Source: Jiangella ureilytica (lineage in GTDB: Bacteria; Actinomycetota; Actinomycetes; Jiangellales; Jiangellaceae). Taken from it: 64,000 nt of DNA. Position 1 is the stretch's first letter, and each line of letters starts with the position of its first letter. The notes under the pieces are model-generated. The model was not told the DNA's origin and made no database searches. It saw only the letters and a program-made list of their open reading frames with translations. A program made the translations under genes and the position numbers. Positions 25,428 through 33,624 of the stretch are shown here, piece after piece. The stretch is taken from positions 124,001-188,000 of the forward strand of contig NZ_SMKL01000002.1 of assembly GCF_004348545.1 (NCBI RefSeq), given 5' to 3'.

Positions 25428-26074
25428 GCGGTCTTCTGGAACACCAGGCAGTAGTCGCCGGTGAGCCACTCCGGCTGCTCGTCCCAGCACAGGAACGTCT
25501 CTTGCCGGAACGTCAGCTGCCGGCCGACGATCTTCCCGATGTCCCAGGCGAGGGTGGTCGCGACGCCGTCGTCGATCATGTTGCCGACGTTGAGGACGAG
25601 GTGCCCCCAGGGCCGCAGCAGGCCGGCCACCTGGCCGAAGATGCCCTCCAGCTCGGACAGGTACGTCGCGTAGTCGCCGTCGAGGGTCTCGTAGGCGTTG
25701 AGCGGGTTCTCCGGGTGGTTCATCAGCGTCATGTACGGCGGTGACGTCAGGCACAGGTCGATGGGCCGATCGACCAGCGCCGCGACCTTGCGAGCGTCGC
25801 CGGTGATGACCTCGCCTCGGCCGCCCAGCCGGCGCCGCACCATGTCAGCGCGCTCGGGCAGCAGCTCCAGGCCCAGCCCCGAGCGGCCCATGCGCTCGGC
25901 CACGACCAGCGTGGTGCCGAAGCCGGTGAACGGGTCCAGGACCACCTGCCCGGGCAGGGAGTACTCGGCGATCACCGTCTCGGCCAGGTTCTCGGTGAAG
26001 TGGACGTTCTCGTCGGCCTCGACGTAGCGCTCGTTGACGAGATCGTCCATCCACTGTTGCAGCCAGGGCCTCAT
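25424..26074 (-). CDS. TSPPY-type DNA (N4/N6) methyltransferase-like protein
   Basis: A 216-residue SAM-dependent methyltransferase. DPFTGFGTT (47-55) is the SAM-binding motif and TSPPY (110-114) is the catalytic motif of amino-methyltransferases acting on adenine N6 or cytosine N4; the TSPPY form is frequent in N4-cytosine enzymes and Trm11-like RNA enzymes. There is no clear target-recognition domain and no restriction gene beside it, so it may be an orphan DNA methylase or an RNA methylase. The 4-bp stop overlap with the convergent GNAT gene is notable. Confidence 0.85.
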   Translation of the reverse strand: MRPWLQQWMDDLVNERYVEADENVHFTENLAETVIAEYSLPGQVVLDPFTGFGTTLVVAERMGRSGLGLELLPERADMVRRRLGGRGEVITGDARKVAALVDRPIDLCLTSPPYMTLMNHPENPLNAYETLDGDYATYLSELEGIFGQVAGLLRPWGHLVLNVGNMIDDGVATTLAWDIGKIVGRQLTFRQETFLCWDEQPEWLTGDYCLVFQKTA

Positions 26075-26137
26075 GCGACCATCTTGCCGACCCGGCCGCC
26101 GACGCGCTGCCCGGACCCGGGCCGTACGCTGCTCGCT

Positions 26138-27391
26138 GTGATCGCGGAACGGACGAACTGGGCGGGCAACCTCACGTATGCCGCCGCACGGGTGCACACC
26201 CCGTCGTCGGTGCAGGAGCTGCAGGACCTCGTCGCACAGAGCGACCGCATCAGGGCGCTGGGCAGCCGGCACTCGTTCAGCGACGTCGCCGACACGACGG
26301 CCGAGCTGGTGTCGCTGGCCGGTCTGCCCTCGCGCATCGAGGTCGACCGCGCGCACCGGACCGTCACCGTCGCCGCCGGCCTGCGCTACGGCGACCTCGC
26401 CACCCAGCTGCAGCGCAAGGGCTGGGCGCTGCACAACCTCGGCTCGCTGCCGCACATCTCGGTGGCCGGGGCGGTCGCGACGGCCACGCACGGGTCCGGC
26501 GACGCCAACGGCAACCTCGCGACGGCGGTGTCCGCGGTGCAGCTGGTGGGCGGCGACGGCGAGCTGGTGACCCTGCGCCGCGGCGAGCCGGACTTCGACG
26601 GCGCCGTCGTGGCGCTGGGCGCGCTGGGCGTCGTCGTGTCGCTCACGCTCGACCTCGAGCCGGCGTTCGACGTACGGCAGGTGGTCTACGACGACCTCGC
26701 GCTGAGCACGGCCGCGGAGCGGTTCGACGACATCTTCGCCACCGCCTACAGCGTCAGCATCTTCACCGACTGGGCCAGCGGGACGGCGCTCAGCTGGGTC
26801 AAGCACCGGGTGACCGACGGCGACGACTGGACGCCGGACCCGATCTGGATGGGCGCCCGGCTGGCCGACGGCCCGCGCCACCCCGTCCCGGGCATGCCGG
26901 CCGAGTTCTGCACAGAGCAGCAGGGCGTGGCCGGGCCCTGGTACGACCGGCTGCCGCACTTCCGGCTCGAGTTCACCCCCAGCAGCGGCGAGGAGCTGCA
27001 GTCGGAGTACCTCGTGCCGCGCGAACACGCGGTCGAGGCGTTCGGCGCCGTCGCGAAGCTGGCCGACCGCATCGCGCCGGTGCTGCACATCTCCGAGATC
27101 CGCACCGTCGCCGCCGACGACCTCTGGCTCAGCTCGTCCTATGGGCGTGATGTCGCCGGCTTCCACTTCACCTGGAAGAAGGATCCCGGCGGCGTCCGGC
27201 CGGTGATGGCCGAGATCGAGCGCGCGCTGGCGCCGTACGACGCCCGCCCGCACTGGGGCAAGCTGTTCACCGTCGATCCCGCGGAGGTCCGCGAGCGCTA
27301 CCCGCGGCTGGCCGACTTCCGCCGGCTGCGCGCCGACTACGACCCCGACGCCACGTTCGGCAACGACTTCCTCGACCGCTACGTCGGCTGA
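26138..27391 (+). CDS. FAD-linked alditol/xylitol oxidase-like protein
   Basis: A 417-residue vanillyl-alcohol-oxidase-type flavoenzyme. LGSRHSFSDVADT matches the segment where AldO-type oxidases bind FAD covalently through histidine; PHISVAGAVATATHGSGD is the FAD-binding PP loop, and the C-terminal HWGKLF and RADYDPDATFGNDFL segments match D-arabinono-lactone oxidase family enzymes. It likely oxidises a sugar alcohol with oxygen, producing H2O2. The GTG at 26138 lies 7 nt after TACGCT (26125-26130): leaderless. Confidence 0.92.
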   Translation: MIAERTNWAGNLTYAAARVHTPSSVQELQDLVAQSDRIRALGSRHSFSDVADTTAELVSLAGLPSRIEVDRAHRTVTVAAGLRYGDLATQLQRKGWALHNLGSLPHISVAGAVATATHGSGDANGNLATAVSAVQLVGGDGELVTLRRGEPDFDGAVVALGALGVVVSLTLDLEPAFDVRQVVYDDLALSTAAERFDDIFATAYSVSIFTDWASGTALSWVKHRVTDGDDWTPDPIWMGARLADGPRHPVPGMPAEFCTEQQGVAGPWYDRLPHFRLEFTPSSGEELQSEYLVPREHAVEAFGAVAKLADRIAPVLHISEIRTVAADDLWLSSSYGRDVAGFHFTWKKDPGGVRPVMAEIERALAPYDARPHWGKLFTVDPAEVRERYPRLADFRRLRADYDPDATFGNDFLDRYVG

Positions 27392-27392
27392 C

Positions 27393-27426
27393 GCGGCCGG
27401 TCGCGGAACCGGCGGGACCCGGCCGC
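27393..27426 (+). terminator. Terminator after the alditol oxidase gene
   Basis: GCGGCCGG (27393-27400) pairs perfectly with CCGGCCGC (27419-27426) around an 18-nt loop, directly after the stop codon. Confidence 0.6.
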
Positions 27427-27439
27427 CGTCGAATCGGGC

Positions 27440-29461
27440 ATGAGGCGGTGGTTTGCCGGCCTTGTCTCTTTGGGCATGCTCGCCGGTTGCTCGTTCGGTT
27501 CGGACGGTTCGGATCGTCCGGATGAAGAAGACGGCCCGATCGCCGTCATGGGACTGACGTCCTTCGATGCGTGTGAGGGCGTCCTGGAGCACCTGAAGAC
27601 CGAGGCGCACGACCGCGTCGGGCCGTACGGGCTCGGCAACGGCGACCCTTGGGGGTACGCCATGGGCGGCACCTTCGCCATGGAGGACAGCGCCGCGGCC
27701 GCCCTCCCGCAGGCGGCCGACGGTGCCGAGGGCGGCGCCGCGCGGCAGCCGCACTCGACCACGAACGTGCAGGAGGCGGGCGTCGACGAGCCCGACATCG
27801 CCAAGACCGACGGCCGGGTGCTGGTCACGACCGCCGGCGGCGACCTGCGCATCATCGACGTCACGGGCGACGCCCCGCGCGAGGTCGGCCGGCTGGCGCT
27901 GGCCGAGCCCGTCCCGCAGCAGCCGTCGAAGCCCGGCCAGCCCGAGCCGTTCGTCGCGCCCGACCACAGCTACGTCGACGCGTCGGTGTTCCTGGCCGGC
28001 GACCGCGCCGTCGTCCTGGTCCGGCAGAACGCCTGGATCGCCTACGACATGGCCGGCACCACGTACCCCGCCGGGGGCGCGCCGCCCATGACGACCACGG
28101 TGCTGCTGGTCGACCTCTCCGACCCGGCCGAGCCGGCGGTCGAGTCGAAGCTCGTCGTCGACGGCGACTACGTCGACGCGCGCATGGTCGACGACACGGT
28201 CCGGCTGGTCGTCAGCTCGCACCCGACGCTGCAGTTCCCCATGACCGAGGAGGACTGGAACCGGCCCGAGGCCGAGCTCACCGAGCGCAACCAGGCCATC
28301 GTCGCCGACTCCACCATCGAGGACTGGCTGCCGTCCTACACCTTCACCCAGGGCGACGACGACCCCGTCACCGGGCAGCTGCTCGGCTGCGAGCAGTTGA
28401 GCCGGCCCGACGAGTTCGCCGGGTTCACCACGCTCGGCGTGCTCACGTTCGACCCTGCCGAGGGCCTGACCGCCGACGGCGCCGTCGGCGTGCTCACCGA
28501 CGGCGACACCGTCTATGCCAGCGAGGACCGGCTCTACGTCGCGACCACGCGCTGGGGCGACCCGTTCGCCGTCCTGCCGGACCCCTCCGGACCGGTCCGG
28601 CCCGCTCCGGAGGCCACCACCGTCACCACCGGCATCCATGCGTTCGACATCACCGGCAACGTGCCCGCGAAGTACCTCGCGTCCGGCCAGGTCGAGGGCC
28701 GCATCATCGGCCGGTACGCCATGTCCGAGCACGAGGGCGTGCTGCGCGTCGCCACGACCCTCGACTCGTGGACCGGCACCACCGACACCAGCGAGAGCGT
28801 GCTCTACACGCTCGAGGAGCGCGACGGCGAGCTGGTGCCGCTCGGGCAGGTCGGCGGGCTGGGCAAGGGCGAGCAGATCTACGCCGTCCGCTACTTCGGC
28901 GACACCGGCTACGTCGTCACGTTCCGGCAGGTCGACCCGCTCTACGTCCTCGACCTCTCCGACCCCGCGAACCCGGCCGTCACCGGCGAGCTGAAGATCA
29001 CCGGTTACTCGTCCTACCTGCACGACGGCGGCGACGACCGGCTCATCGGGGTCGGGCAGGAGGCCACCGCCGACGGCAGAAGCGTCGGGGCGCAGGTCTC
29101 GCTGTTCGACGTCGGCGACCCCAGCGCGCCCGCGAAGCTCGACGGCCACGTCGTGCCGGACGCGTGGTCGCAGACCGAATGGGACCCGCAGGCGTTCCTG
29201 TTCTGGGCCGACACCGACCAGGTGGTCGTGCCGCTCGAGACGATGACGGGCCCCAGCGCGCTCGTCGTCCGGCTCGGCGCCGACACCGTCACCGAGCAGG
29301 GTCAGGTCACCCGCACCGAGACGCCGCGCGACGGCTGGGCGCAGCTGCGCCGCAGCATCGTCGTCGGCGACGGCCTCTACACCGTCTGGCAGGACGGCGT
29401 GCAGGTCAACGGTCTCGACGACCTCGAGCCGCGCGGCTGGGTGCCGTTCGGCCGGTCCTAG
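27440..29461 (+). CDS. Secreted beta-propeller-domain lipoprotein
   Basis: A 673-residue lipoprotein. The signal peptide ends in LAGC (Cys16), an acidic linker follows, and then the family hallmark STTNVQEAGVDEPDIAKTDG, after which repeated beta-propeller blades run to the end (LRIIDVTGD, LYVLDLSDPANPAVTGEL, SLFDVGDPSAPAKLDG). Such proteins occur in archaea and actinobacteria, are extracellular, and have no established function. The TAG stop overlaps the convergent lipoprotein stop by 4 bp. Confidence 0.92.
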   Translation: MRRWFAGLVSLGMLAGCSFGSDGSDRPDEEDGPIAVMGLTSFDACEGVLEHLKTEAHDRVGPYGLGNGDPWGYAMGGTFAMEDSAAAALPQAADGAEGGAARQPHSTTNVQEAGVDEPDIAKTDGRVLVTTAGGDLRIIDVTGDAPREVGRLALAEPVPQQPSKPGQPEPFVAPDHSYVDASVFLAGDRAVVLVRQNAWIAYDMAGTTYPAGGAPPMTTTVLLVDLSDPAEPAVESKLVVDGDYVDARMVDDTVRLVVSSHPTLQFPMTEEDWNRPEAELTERNQAIVADSTIEDWLPSYTFTQGDDDPVTGQLLGCEQLSRPDEFAGFTTLGVLTFDPAEGLTADGAVGVLTDGDTVYASEDRLYVATTRWGDPFAVLPDPSGPVRPAPEATTVTTGIHAFDITGNVPAKYLASGQVEGRIIGRYAMSEHEGVLRVATTLDSWTGTTDTSESVLYTLEERDGELVPLGQVGGLGKGEQIYAVRYFGDTGYVVTFRQVDPLYVLDLSDPANPAVTGELKITGYSSYLHDGGDDRLIGVGQEATADGRSVGAQVSLFDVGDPSAPAKLDGHVVPDAWSQTEWDPQAFLFWADTDQVVVPLETMTGPSALVVRLGADTVTEQGQVTRTETPRDGWAQLRRSIVVGDGLYTVWQDGVQVNGLDDLEPRGWVPFGRS

Positions 29462-30078
29462 GAGGCGGGGGTCGCGCCGGCCGCCGCCTCGGCGGCGCAG
29501 GCCTCCTCCAGCGTGGCGAGGTAGTCGGCGAGCGGCTCCAGCCCGACCTCCGTCCGCCGCTCGTCGACCGTGTCGGGGTCGGCGAGCGGGGCCGGCTGCG
29601 GAACGCCGTCGACGCAGCCGATCTGGGTGCCGTAGACCTGCTCGCCACCGGAGTTCAGCGCGACCCGGTCCTCGAGATAGGCCAGCTCGGTCGGGTCGGC
29701 CAGCCCGGCCTCGACGGCGGGCCGCATCAGTTCCAGCGCCTCCTGCTGGAACTCGGGGTCGAGGTCGGAGTGCTGGGCGATGACCCAGGCCGCGGTGGCG
29801 CCGTCGTCACCGACCAGGTCCGACCCCGGCCAGCCGTGCTCCTCGATGATCTCGCTCAGCCGGTCGGTGCGCTCCTGGTCGTTCCACTCGCCCGTGTACT
29901 CGGGCGACCGCTCGGCCTGGTCCTCCTCCATCATCTCCAGCAGCTCGGCGCGCAGCCCCTCGTCCGTCTCGCGCTGCGTCGCCGACGGAGTCGGCGTGTC
30001 AGTGGCGGACGGCTCGTCCGAGGAGGCCGAGCAGGCGGTGAGCAGCAGCACCATCACGACGATCGCCGACCGGATCAT
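29458..30078 (-). CDS. DUF6624-like lipoprotein
   Basis: A 206-residue lipoprotein with signal MIRSAIVVMVLLLTACSAS (lipobox LTAC) and a Ser/Thr/Pro linker. The following helical domain includes ITEE-like IIEEHGWPGSDLVGDDGATAAW, QHSDLDPEFQQ, LAYLEDRVALNSGGEQVYGTQ and VGLEPL, the pattern of DUF6624 proteins. The frame is open upstream for 47 codons but homology and the signal peptide place the start at 30078. Function unknown; the extracytoplasmic location is clear. Confidence 0.82.
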   Translation of the reverse strand: MIRSAIVVMVLLLTACSASSDEPSATDTPTPSATQRETDEGLRAELLEMMEEDQAERSPEYTGEWNDQERTDRLSEIIEEHGWPGSDLVGDDGATAAWVIAQHSDLDPEFQQEALELMRPAVEAGLADPTELAYLEDRVALNSGGEQVYGTQIGCVDGVPQPAPLADPDTVDERRTEVGLEPLADYLATLEEACAAEAAAGATPAS

Positions 30079-30167
30079 CGGCACAGTATGGCGACCCCGC
30101 CGGCCACGGGGAATGGCGCAGGCGGCCTTGGCAATGAGCGCCTCGACGCGCCGGTGCATGTGGATGC

Positions 30168-31088
30168 TCATGGCGACGGAGCCCAGCGGTCGGTGTTCGC
30201 GCCGCAGAGGACGATGCACGGCAGCTCGCCGGGCAGGCGGCCGGCGAGCCAGGCGGCGAACGGCACGGCGGCGGCCGGCTCGACCAGCAGCCGGAACTCG
30301 TCCCAGAGCCGGTCGCGGGCGGCGAGCAGCTCGTCGTCGGTGACCAGCAGCGACACCACCGGGGCCGCCGACAAGATGGCGAACGGCAGGTCGCCCACCC
30401 GGGTCGCGCCCAGGGCCGATGCCGCGACGGAGTCGACCGGCGAGTCCACCGGCTCTCCCGCCGCCAGCGCCCGGTGCAGCGCGTCGCAGTGCTCCGGCTC
30501 GACGGCGACGATGGTGCGCCCGCCGGCCGCCAGCGCCGTCCCGGCCGCCAGCCCGCCACCGCCCACGGCGATCGCCACCGCGTCGACGTCCGGCGCCTCG
30601 GCGACCACCTCGGCCGCGACGGTGCCCTGCCCGGCGATGACGTCGGGGTGGTCGTAGGCGGGCAGGTACCGTGCGCCCGGCTCGGTCGCGGCGTCCGTCG
30701 CCGCCGCGGCCGCCTCGGCGTACGTGGTGCCGTGGCGGACGAGCCGGGCGCCGGCCTGCTCGATGCGCCGTGCCTTGCTCTCCGGCACGGTCTCGGGCAC
30801 GTACACCGTCGCCGGCAGGTCGAGCAGCCCCGCCGCCGTCGCGACGCCGAGTCCGTGGTTGCCGCCCGACGCCGTCACGACGTGGTCCGGCCGGTCGCCG
30901 CCGAGCAGCGCCGTCAGCGCGCCGCGGAGCTTGAACGAGCCGCTGAGCTGCAGGTGCTCGAGCTTGAGCACCAACGGCCGGCCGTCGACCTCGGCGCGGA
31001 GCAGCGGCGTGTGCCGGATGTAGGGGGCAATGGTGGCCTGGGCCGCGGCCACCGCGGCCGGCCCGGGCAGGCTCGTCGACGTCGTCAC
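30168..31088 (-). CDS. PLP-dependent serine/threonine dehydratase-like enzyme
   Basis: A 306-residue fold-type II PLP enzyme. Lys53 in SGSFKLRGA forms the Schiff base, SGGNHGLG binds the substrate carboxylate, and GGGGLAAG binds the PLP phosphate. It lacks an ACT regulatory domain, so it resembles catabolic threonine/serine dehydratases or serine racemases. The GTG at 31088 has AAGGTGG upstream and overlaps the stop of an upstream MFS remnant as GTGA, so translation may once have been coupled to that transporter. Confidence 0.92.
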   Translation of the reverse strand: MTTSTSLPGPAAVAAAQATIAPYIRHTPLLRAEVDGRPLVLKLEHLQLSGSFKLRGALTALLGGDRPDHVVTASGGNHGLGVATAAGLLDLPATVYVPETVPESKARRIEQAGARLVRHGTTYAEAAAAATDAATEPGARYLPAYDHPDVIAGQGTVAAEVVAEAPDVDAVAIAVGGGGLAAGTALAAGGRTIVAVEPEHCDALHRALAAGEPVDSPVDSVAASALGATRVGDLPFAILSAAPVVSLLVTDDELLAARDRLWDEFRLLVEPAAAVPFAAWLAGRLPGELPCIVLCGANTDRWAPSP

Positions 31089-31315
31089 CGTTCCACCTTG
31101 TGCTCTTCGGGCCCCGATCGCCAAGTCAGCGTGCGGATGTCGCGGACGGCGAACAACGCGGCCGTGCACGCCGTCAGACCGGCCACACAGCCCCACAGCA
31201 CCGGCTCCGCGCCGATCCGGTCGGCCGCCCGCCCGCCGAGCACGGAGCCCAGCGGCACCAGCACCAGCTCGCCGAGCAGCCCGATCGACGACACCCGGCC
31301 GATCAGGTGCCCCGT
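31085..31315 (-). pseudogene. C-terminal remnant of an MFS transporter
   Basis: Downstream of the HAD stop, an open frame without a proper start encodes GHLIGRVSSIGLLGELVLVP, then LGSVLGGRAADRIGAEPVLW, then another hydrophobic helix, matching the last three membrane segments of DHA3-type MFS exporters. The other nine or so helices are absent; the preceding sequence belongs to the HAD hydrolase gene. It is a 5'-truncated gene whose remaining end still overlaps the dehydratase start by 4 bp. A 69-codon product from an internal GTG is conceivable but unlikely to function alone. Confidence 0.7.
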
Positions 31316-32005
31316 CTAGGAGAGGTGGGCGGCGAGGTCGCGGAGCGAGGCGATGCGGTCGCGTTCGCCGGCCGGTCCGGTGCCGCGGCGGTCGAGGTGG
31401 ACGGCGCGCAGCCCGGCCGCGCGGGCGGCGACGACGTCGAGGTCGTGGTCGTCGCCGACGTAGAGGACGGCGGCCGGGTCGAGGCCGAGGGCGGCACACA
31501 GACCGGCGTAGGCGCGCGGGTCGGGCTTGGCGCACCCCAGCCCCTCGGCGGTGAGGACCGGGCCGACCCGGCCGGTCAGGCCGATGACGGCGAGCTTGTC
31601 GTGCTGCATGTCCTCGGGTCCGTTGGTGAGGATGCCGGTACGCAGACCGGCCGCGGCCACCAGAGCGAGCGCCGCCTCGGCGTCGTCGAAGCGCTGCCAG
31701 CCGGAGCGGTAGGCGAGGAAGTAGTCGCCCCACAGCGCGTCGAGCTCGGCCGGCTCCAGCGCCGGCCGGCCGAGCAGGTCGAGCAGCCCGCCGATCCGAC
31801 GCCGGCGCTGCTCGGCCATGCTGACCAGGCCGGCCCGCCAGGCGCCGAAGTGCAGGTCCTGCAGCTCGAACCAGGCGGCCGTCAGCTCGCTCGTCGCCGG
31901 TCCGTGGAAGCCGGCCAGCCAGGTGCCGAAGCCGCGGGTGGCGGAGCCGGAGTGGTCGAAGAGCGTGTCGTCGAGATCGAACACCACCGCCGCGAGCTCA
32001 GCCAC
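31316..32005 (-). CDS. HAD family hydrolase
   Basis: A 229-residue phosphatase-type protein: motif I DLDDTLFDH with both catalytic aspartates, motif II ILTNGPEDMQ, motif III lysine in GCAKPDPRAY and motif IV YVGDDHDLDV. A helical cap lies at about 15-85, the YjjG/phosphoglycolate-like subclass. The start is GTG at 32005, 6 nt after TAGGGT (32017-32012), a leaderless pattern. Substrate unknown; small phosphorylated metabolites or nucleotides are typical. Confidence 0.93.
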   Translation of the reverse strand: MAELAAVVFDLDDTLFDHSGSATRGFGTWLAGFHGPATSELTAAWFELQDLHFGAWRAGLVSMAEQRRRRIGGLLDLLGRPALEPAELDALWGDYFLAYRSGWQRFDDAEAALALVAAAGLRTGILTNGPEDMQHDKLAVIGLTGRVGPVLTAEGLGCAKPDPRAYAGLCAALGLDPAAVLYVGDDHDLDVVAARAAGLRAVHLDRRGTGPAGERDRIASLRDLAAHLS

Positions 32006-32014
32006 CCGCTCACC

Positions 32015-32524
32015 CTACGACGGCACGTCGGCCGCCCGGACCCACAGCCGTTCGCCGTCGTCGAAGCGGTCGGTCGGGCGCAGCCCGGCCCGTTGCGCGA
32101 CCGCCGCGGACGCCGTGTGGTCGGGGTGCACGTGCGCGACGATGGTCCGCACCCCGCGCCCGTCGAGCCAGCCGACCAGGGCCGCGGCCGCCGCCGTCGC
32201 GTACCCCTGGCCCTGGAAGGCCGTGCCGACGACCCAGGCGATCTCGGCCCGCGTGCCGTCGTCGGTGACGGTGGCCTGGACGGTGCCGACGGCTCGGCCG
32301 TCGGGCCGGCGCCGGATGATCCAGTTGAGCCACTGCTGCCGGTCGTCGGGCGAGCCGGCCACGAGCCGGGTGTAGCGCGTGCGCAGCTCGGCCAGCGTGG
32401 GCGGGGTGCCGCCGATGAACGAGTACAGCGCCGGGTCGGCCAGCACGTCGACCATGTCGGCCGCGTCGTCGACCAGGAGCGGCACGAGCTCGAGCCGGTC
32501 GGTCACGACCCTGCCGATGCTCAC
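32015..32524 (-). CDS. GNAT family N-acetyltransferase (RimJ/RimL-like)
   Basis: A 169-residue acetyltransferase of the RimJ/RimL group: TDRLELVPL opening, AEIAWVVGTAFQGQGYATAAAAALVGWL as motif A, and HPDHTASAAVAQRAGLR as motif B. These act on protein N-termini, ribosomal proteins or small molecules. The GTG at 32524 overlaps the upstream gene's stop as GTGA, making it the last gene of the leftward operon that begins with the exporter at 36776. Confidence 0.92.
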   Translation of the reverse strand: MSIGRVVTDRLELVPLLVDDAADMVDVLADPALYSFIGGTPPTLAELRTRYTRLVAGSPDDRQQWLNWIIRRRPDGRAVGTVQATVTDDGTRAEIAWVVGTAFQGQGYATAAAAALVGWLDGRGVRTIVAHVHPDHTASAAVAQRAGLRPTDRFDDGERLWVRAADVPS

Positions 32525-33621
32525 AGCAGGCTCACCGCGACGGTGGCCGACCGTTCGACGAACGCGCCGTGCGCGTCGGCGGCCGCCTGCAGCCCGGGTG
32601 TGACGGCGTCATGGAACGGCTCGTACAGGCCGACGTCGAGCGCGACCTCGCCGGAGCGCAGCGTCCGCTTCCACCGCCCGGCGACCTGGGTGCCGAGCAG
32701 CAGCACCCCGTTGGCGGCGGAGTCGAGCCGGGTGCCGGCGACGACGCCGGAGAGGTCGAGCAGGGGCTTGCTCTCGCTGTAGCCGACGAGGTACTCGTCG
32801 TACGGCTGCAGCAGGTGGACGGCGGTCTCGTCGACGTGGCTGGGAACGGCGTCGAACGCGCCCGCCGCGCACCAGTAGGTGACGCCGTCGACGTCGATGC
32901 TCTCGAGCGCGTCGCCGGCCGCGGCGATACCGGCCTTGAGGTCGGTGAGGGTGAGGCTGGACCACCACGACAGGTCCTTCACGGTGGCCGGGCCGTGGCT
33001 GGTGAAGAACCGCGTGGCCAGCCGGGCCAGCGCCTCGTCGCGGTCGAGCGGATCGGCCGCGGGCGCCCGCTCGTCGAGCAGGGCGTAGGTGTGCTGCCTG
33101 CCGTGCAGCGGGCCGCTGCAGATGACCTGTTCGAGCTCGGCGTAGATGAGGATGTAGCCGAGCCGGAACCGCTCGGCGACGATGCCGTGCCGCTCGAGCT
33201 CGGCCGCGACCTCGGTGCGGGTCAGGTGGTTCCCACCCGACAGGGCCGCCGCGATCAGGTCCGCGGCCCGCCGCAGCAGCGGCTCGTCGAGCTCGCTCTG
33301 CCGGTTGTAGTACGCGTTCAGCTGGTGCACCCGCGGCGCCGTCAGCCCGAGCAGCCAGCGGATGTCGGCCGGCGTGACGAAGTGCCAGGTGGGCCGGAGC
33401 ACGTGCGTCCGGAGCAGCTCGCCGTCGGCGAACGCCTGGTCCAGGCCGGCGTCGGTGACCGTACCGGCGAGCCGCTGGCCCACACCCCACTTCGCCGAGT
33501 GGTAGTCCTGCGACTGCACGGCGCCGAACCAGGCGACGACGCCGGCGGGCCCTTCGGCCTCGAGCGGAGCGCCGAGGCCGACCGTGCTCAGCCGCCGGCG
33601 CATGAGCTCCGCGTGGTCCAC
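32521..33621 (-). CDS. HTH_42 superfamily protein, second AlkZ-like putative DNA glycosylase
   Basis: A 366-residue winged-helix HTH_42 protein, paralogous to that at 8079-9221. WFGAVQSQDYHSAKWGV carries the Q-x-Q pair (Q36, Q38) that corresponds to the catalytic glutamines of AlkZ; RPTWHFVTPADIRWLL and the C-terminal GRWKRTLRSG are also conserved in the superfamily. It may excise bulky or crosslinked bases, for example after exposure to a DNA-damaging metabolite. The start is GTG at 33621, 3 bp after the DUF885 stop; the stop overlaps the GNAT start. Confidence 0.82.
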   Translation of the reverse strand: MDHAELMRRRLSTVGLGAPLEAEGPAGVVAWFGAVQSQDYHSAKWGVGQRLAGTVTDAGLDQAFADGELLRTHVLRPTWHFVTPADIRWLLGLTAPRVHQLNAYYNRQSELDEPLLRRAADLIAAALSGGNHLTRTEVAAELERHGIVAERFRLGYILIYAELEQVICSGPLHGRQHTYALLDERAPAADPLDRDEALARLATRFFTSHGPATVKDLSWWSSLTLTDLKAGIAAAGDALESIDVDGVTYWCAAGAFDAVPSHVDETAVHLLQPYDEYLVGYSESKPLLDLSGVVAGTRLDSAANGVLLLGTQVAGRWKRTLRSGEVALDVGLYEPFHDAVTPGLQAAADAHGAFVERSATVAVSLL

Positions 33622-33624
33622 GGG

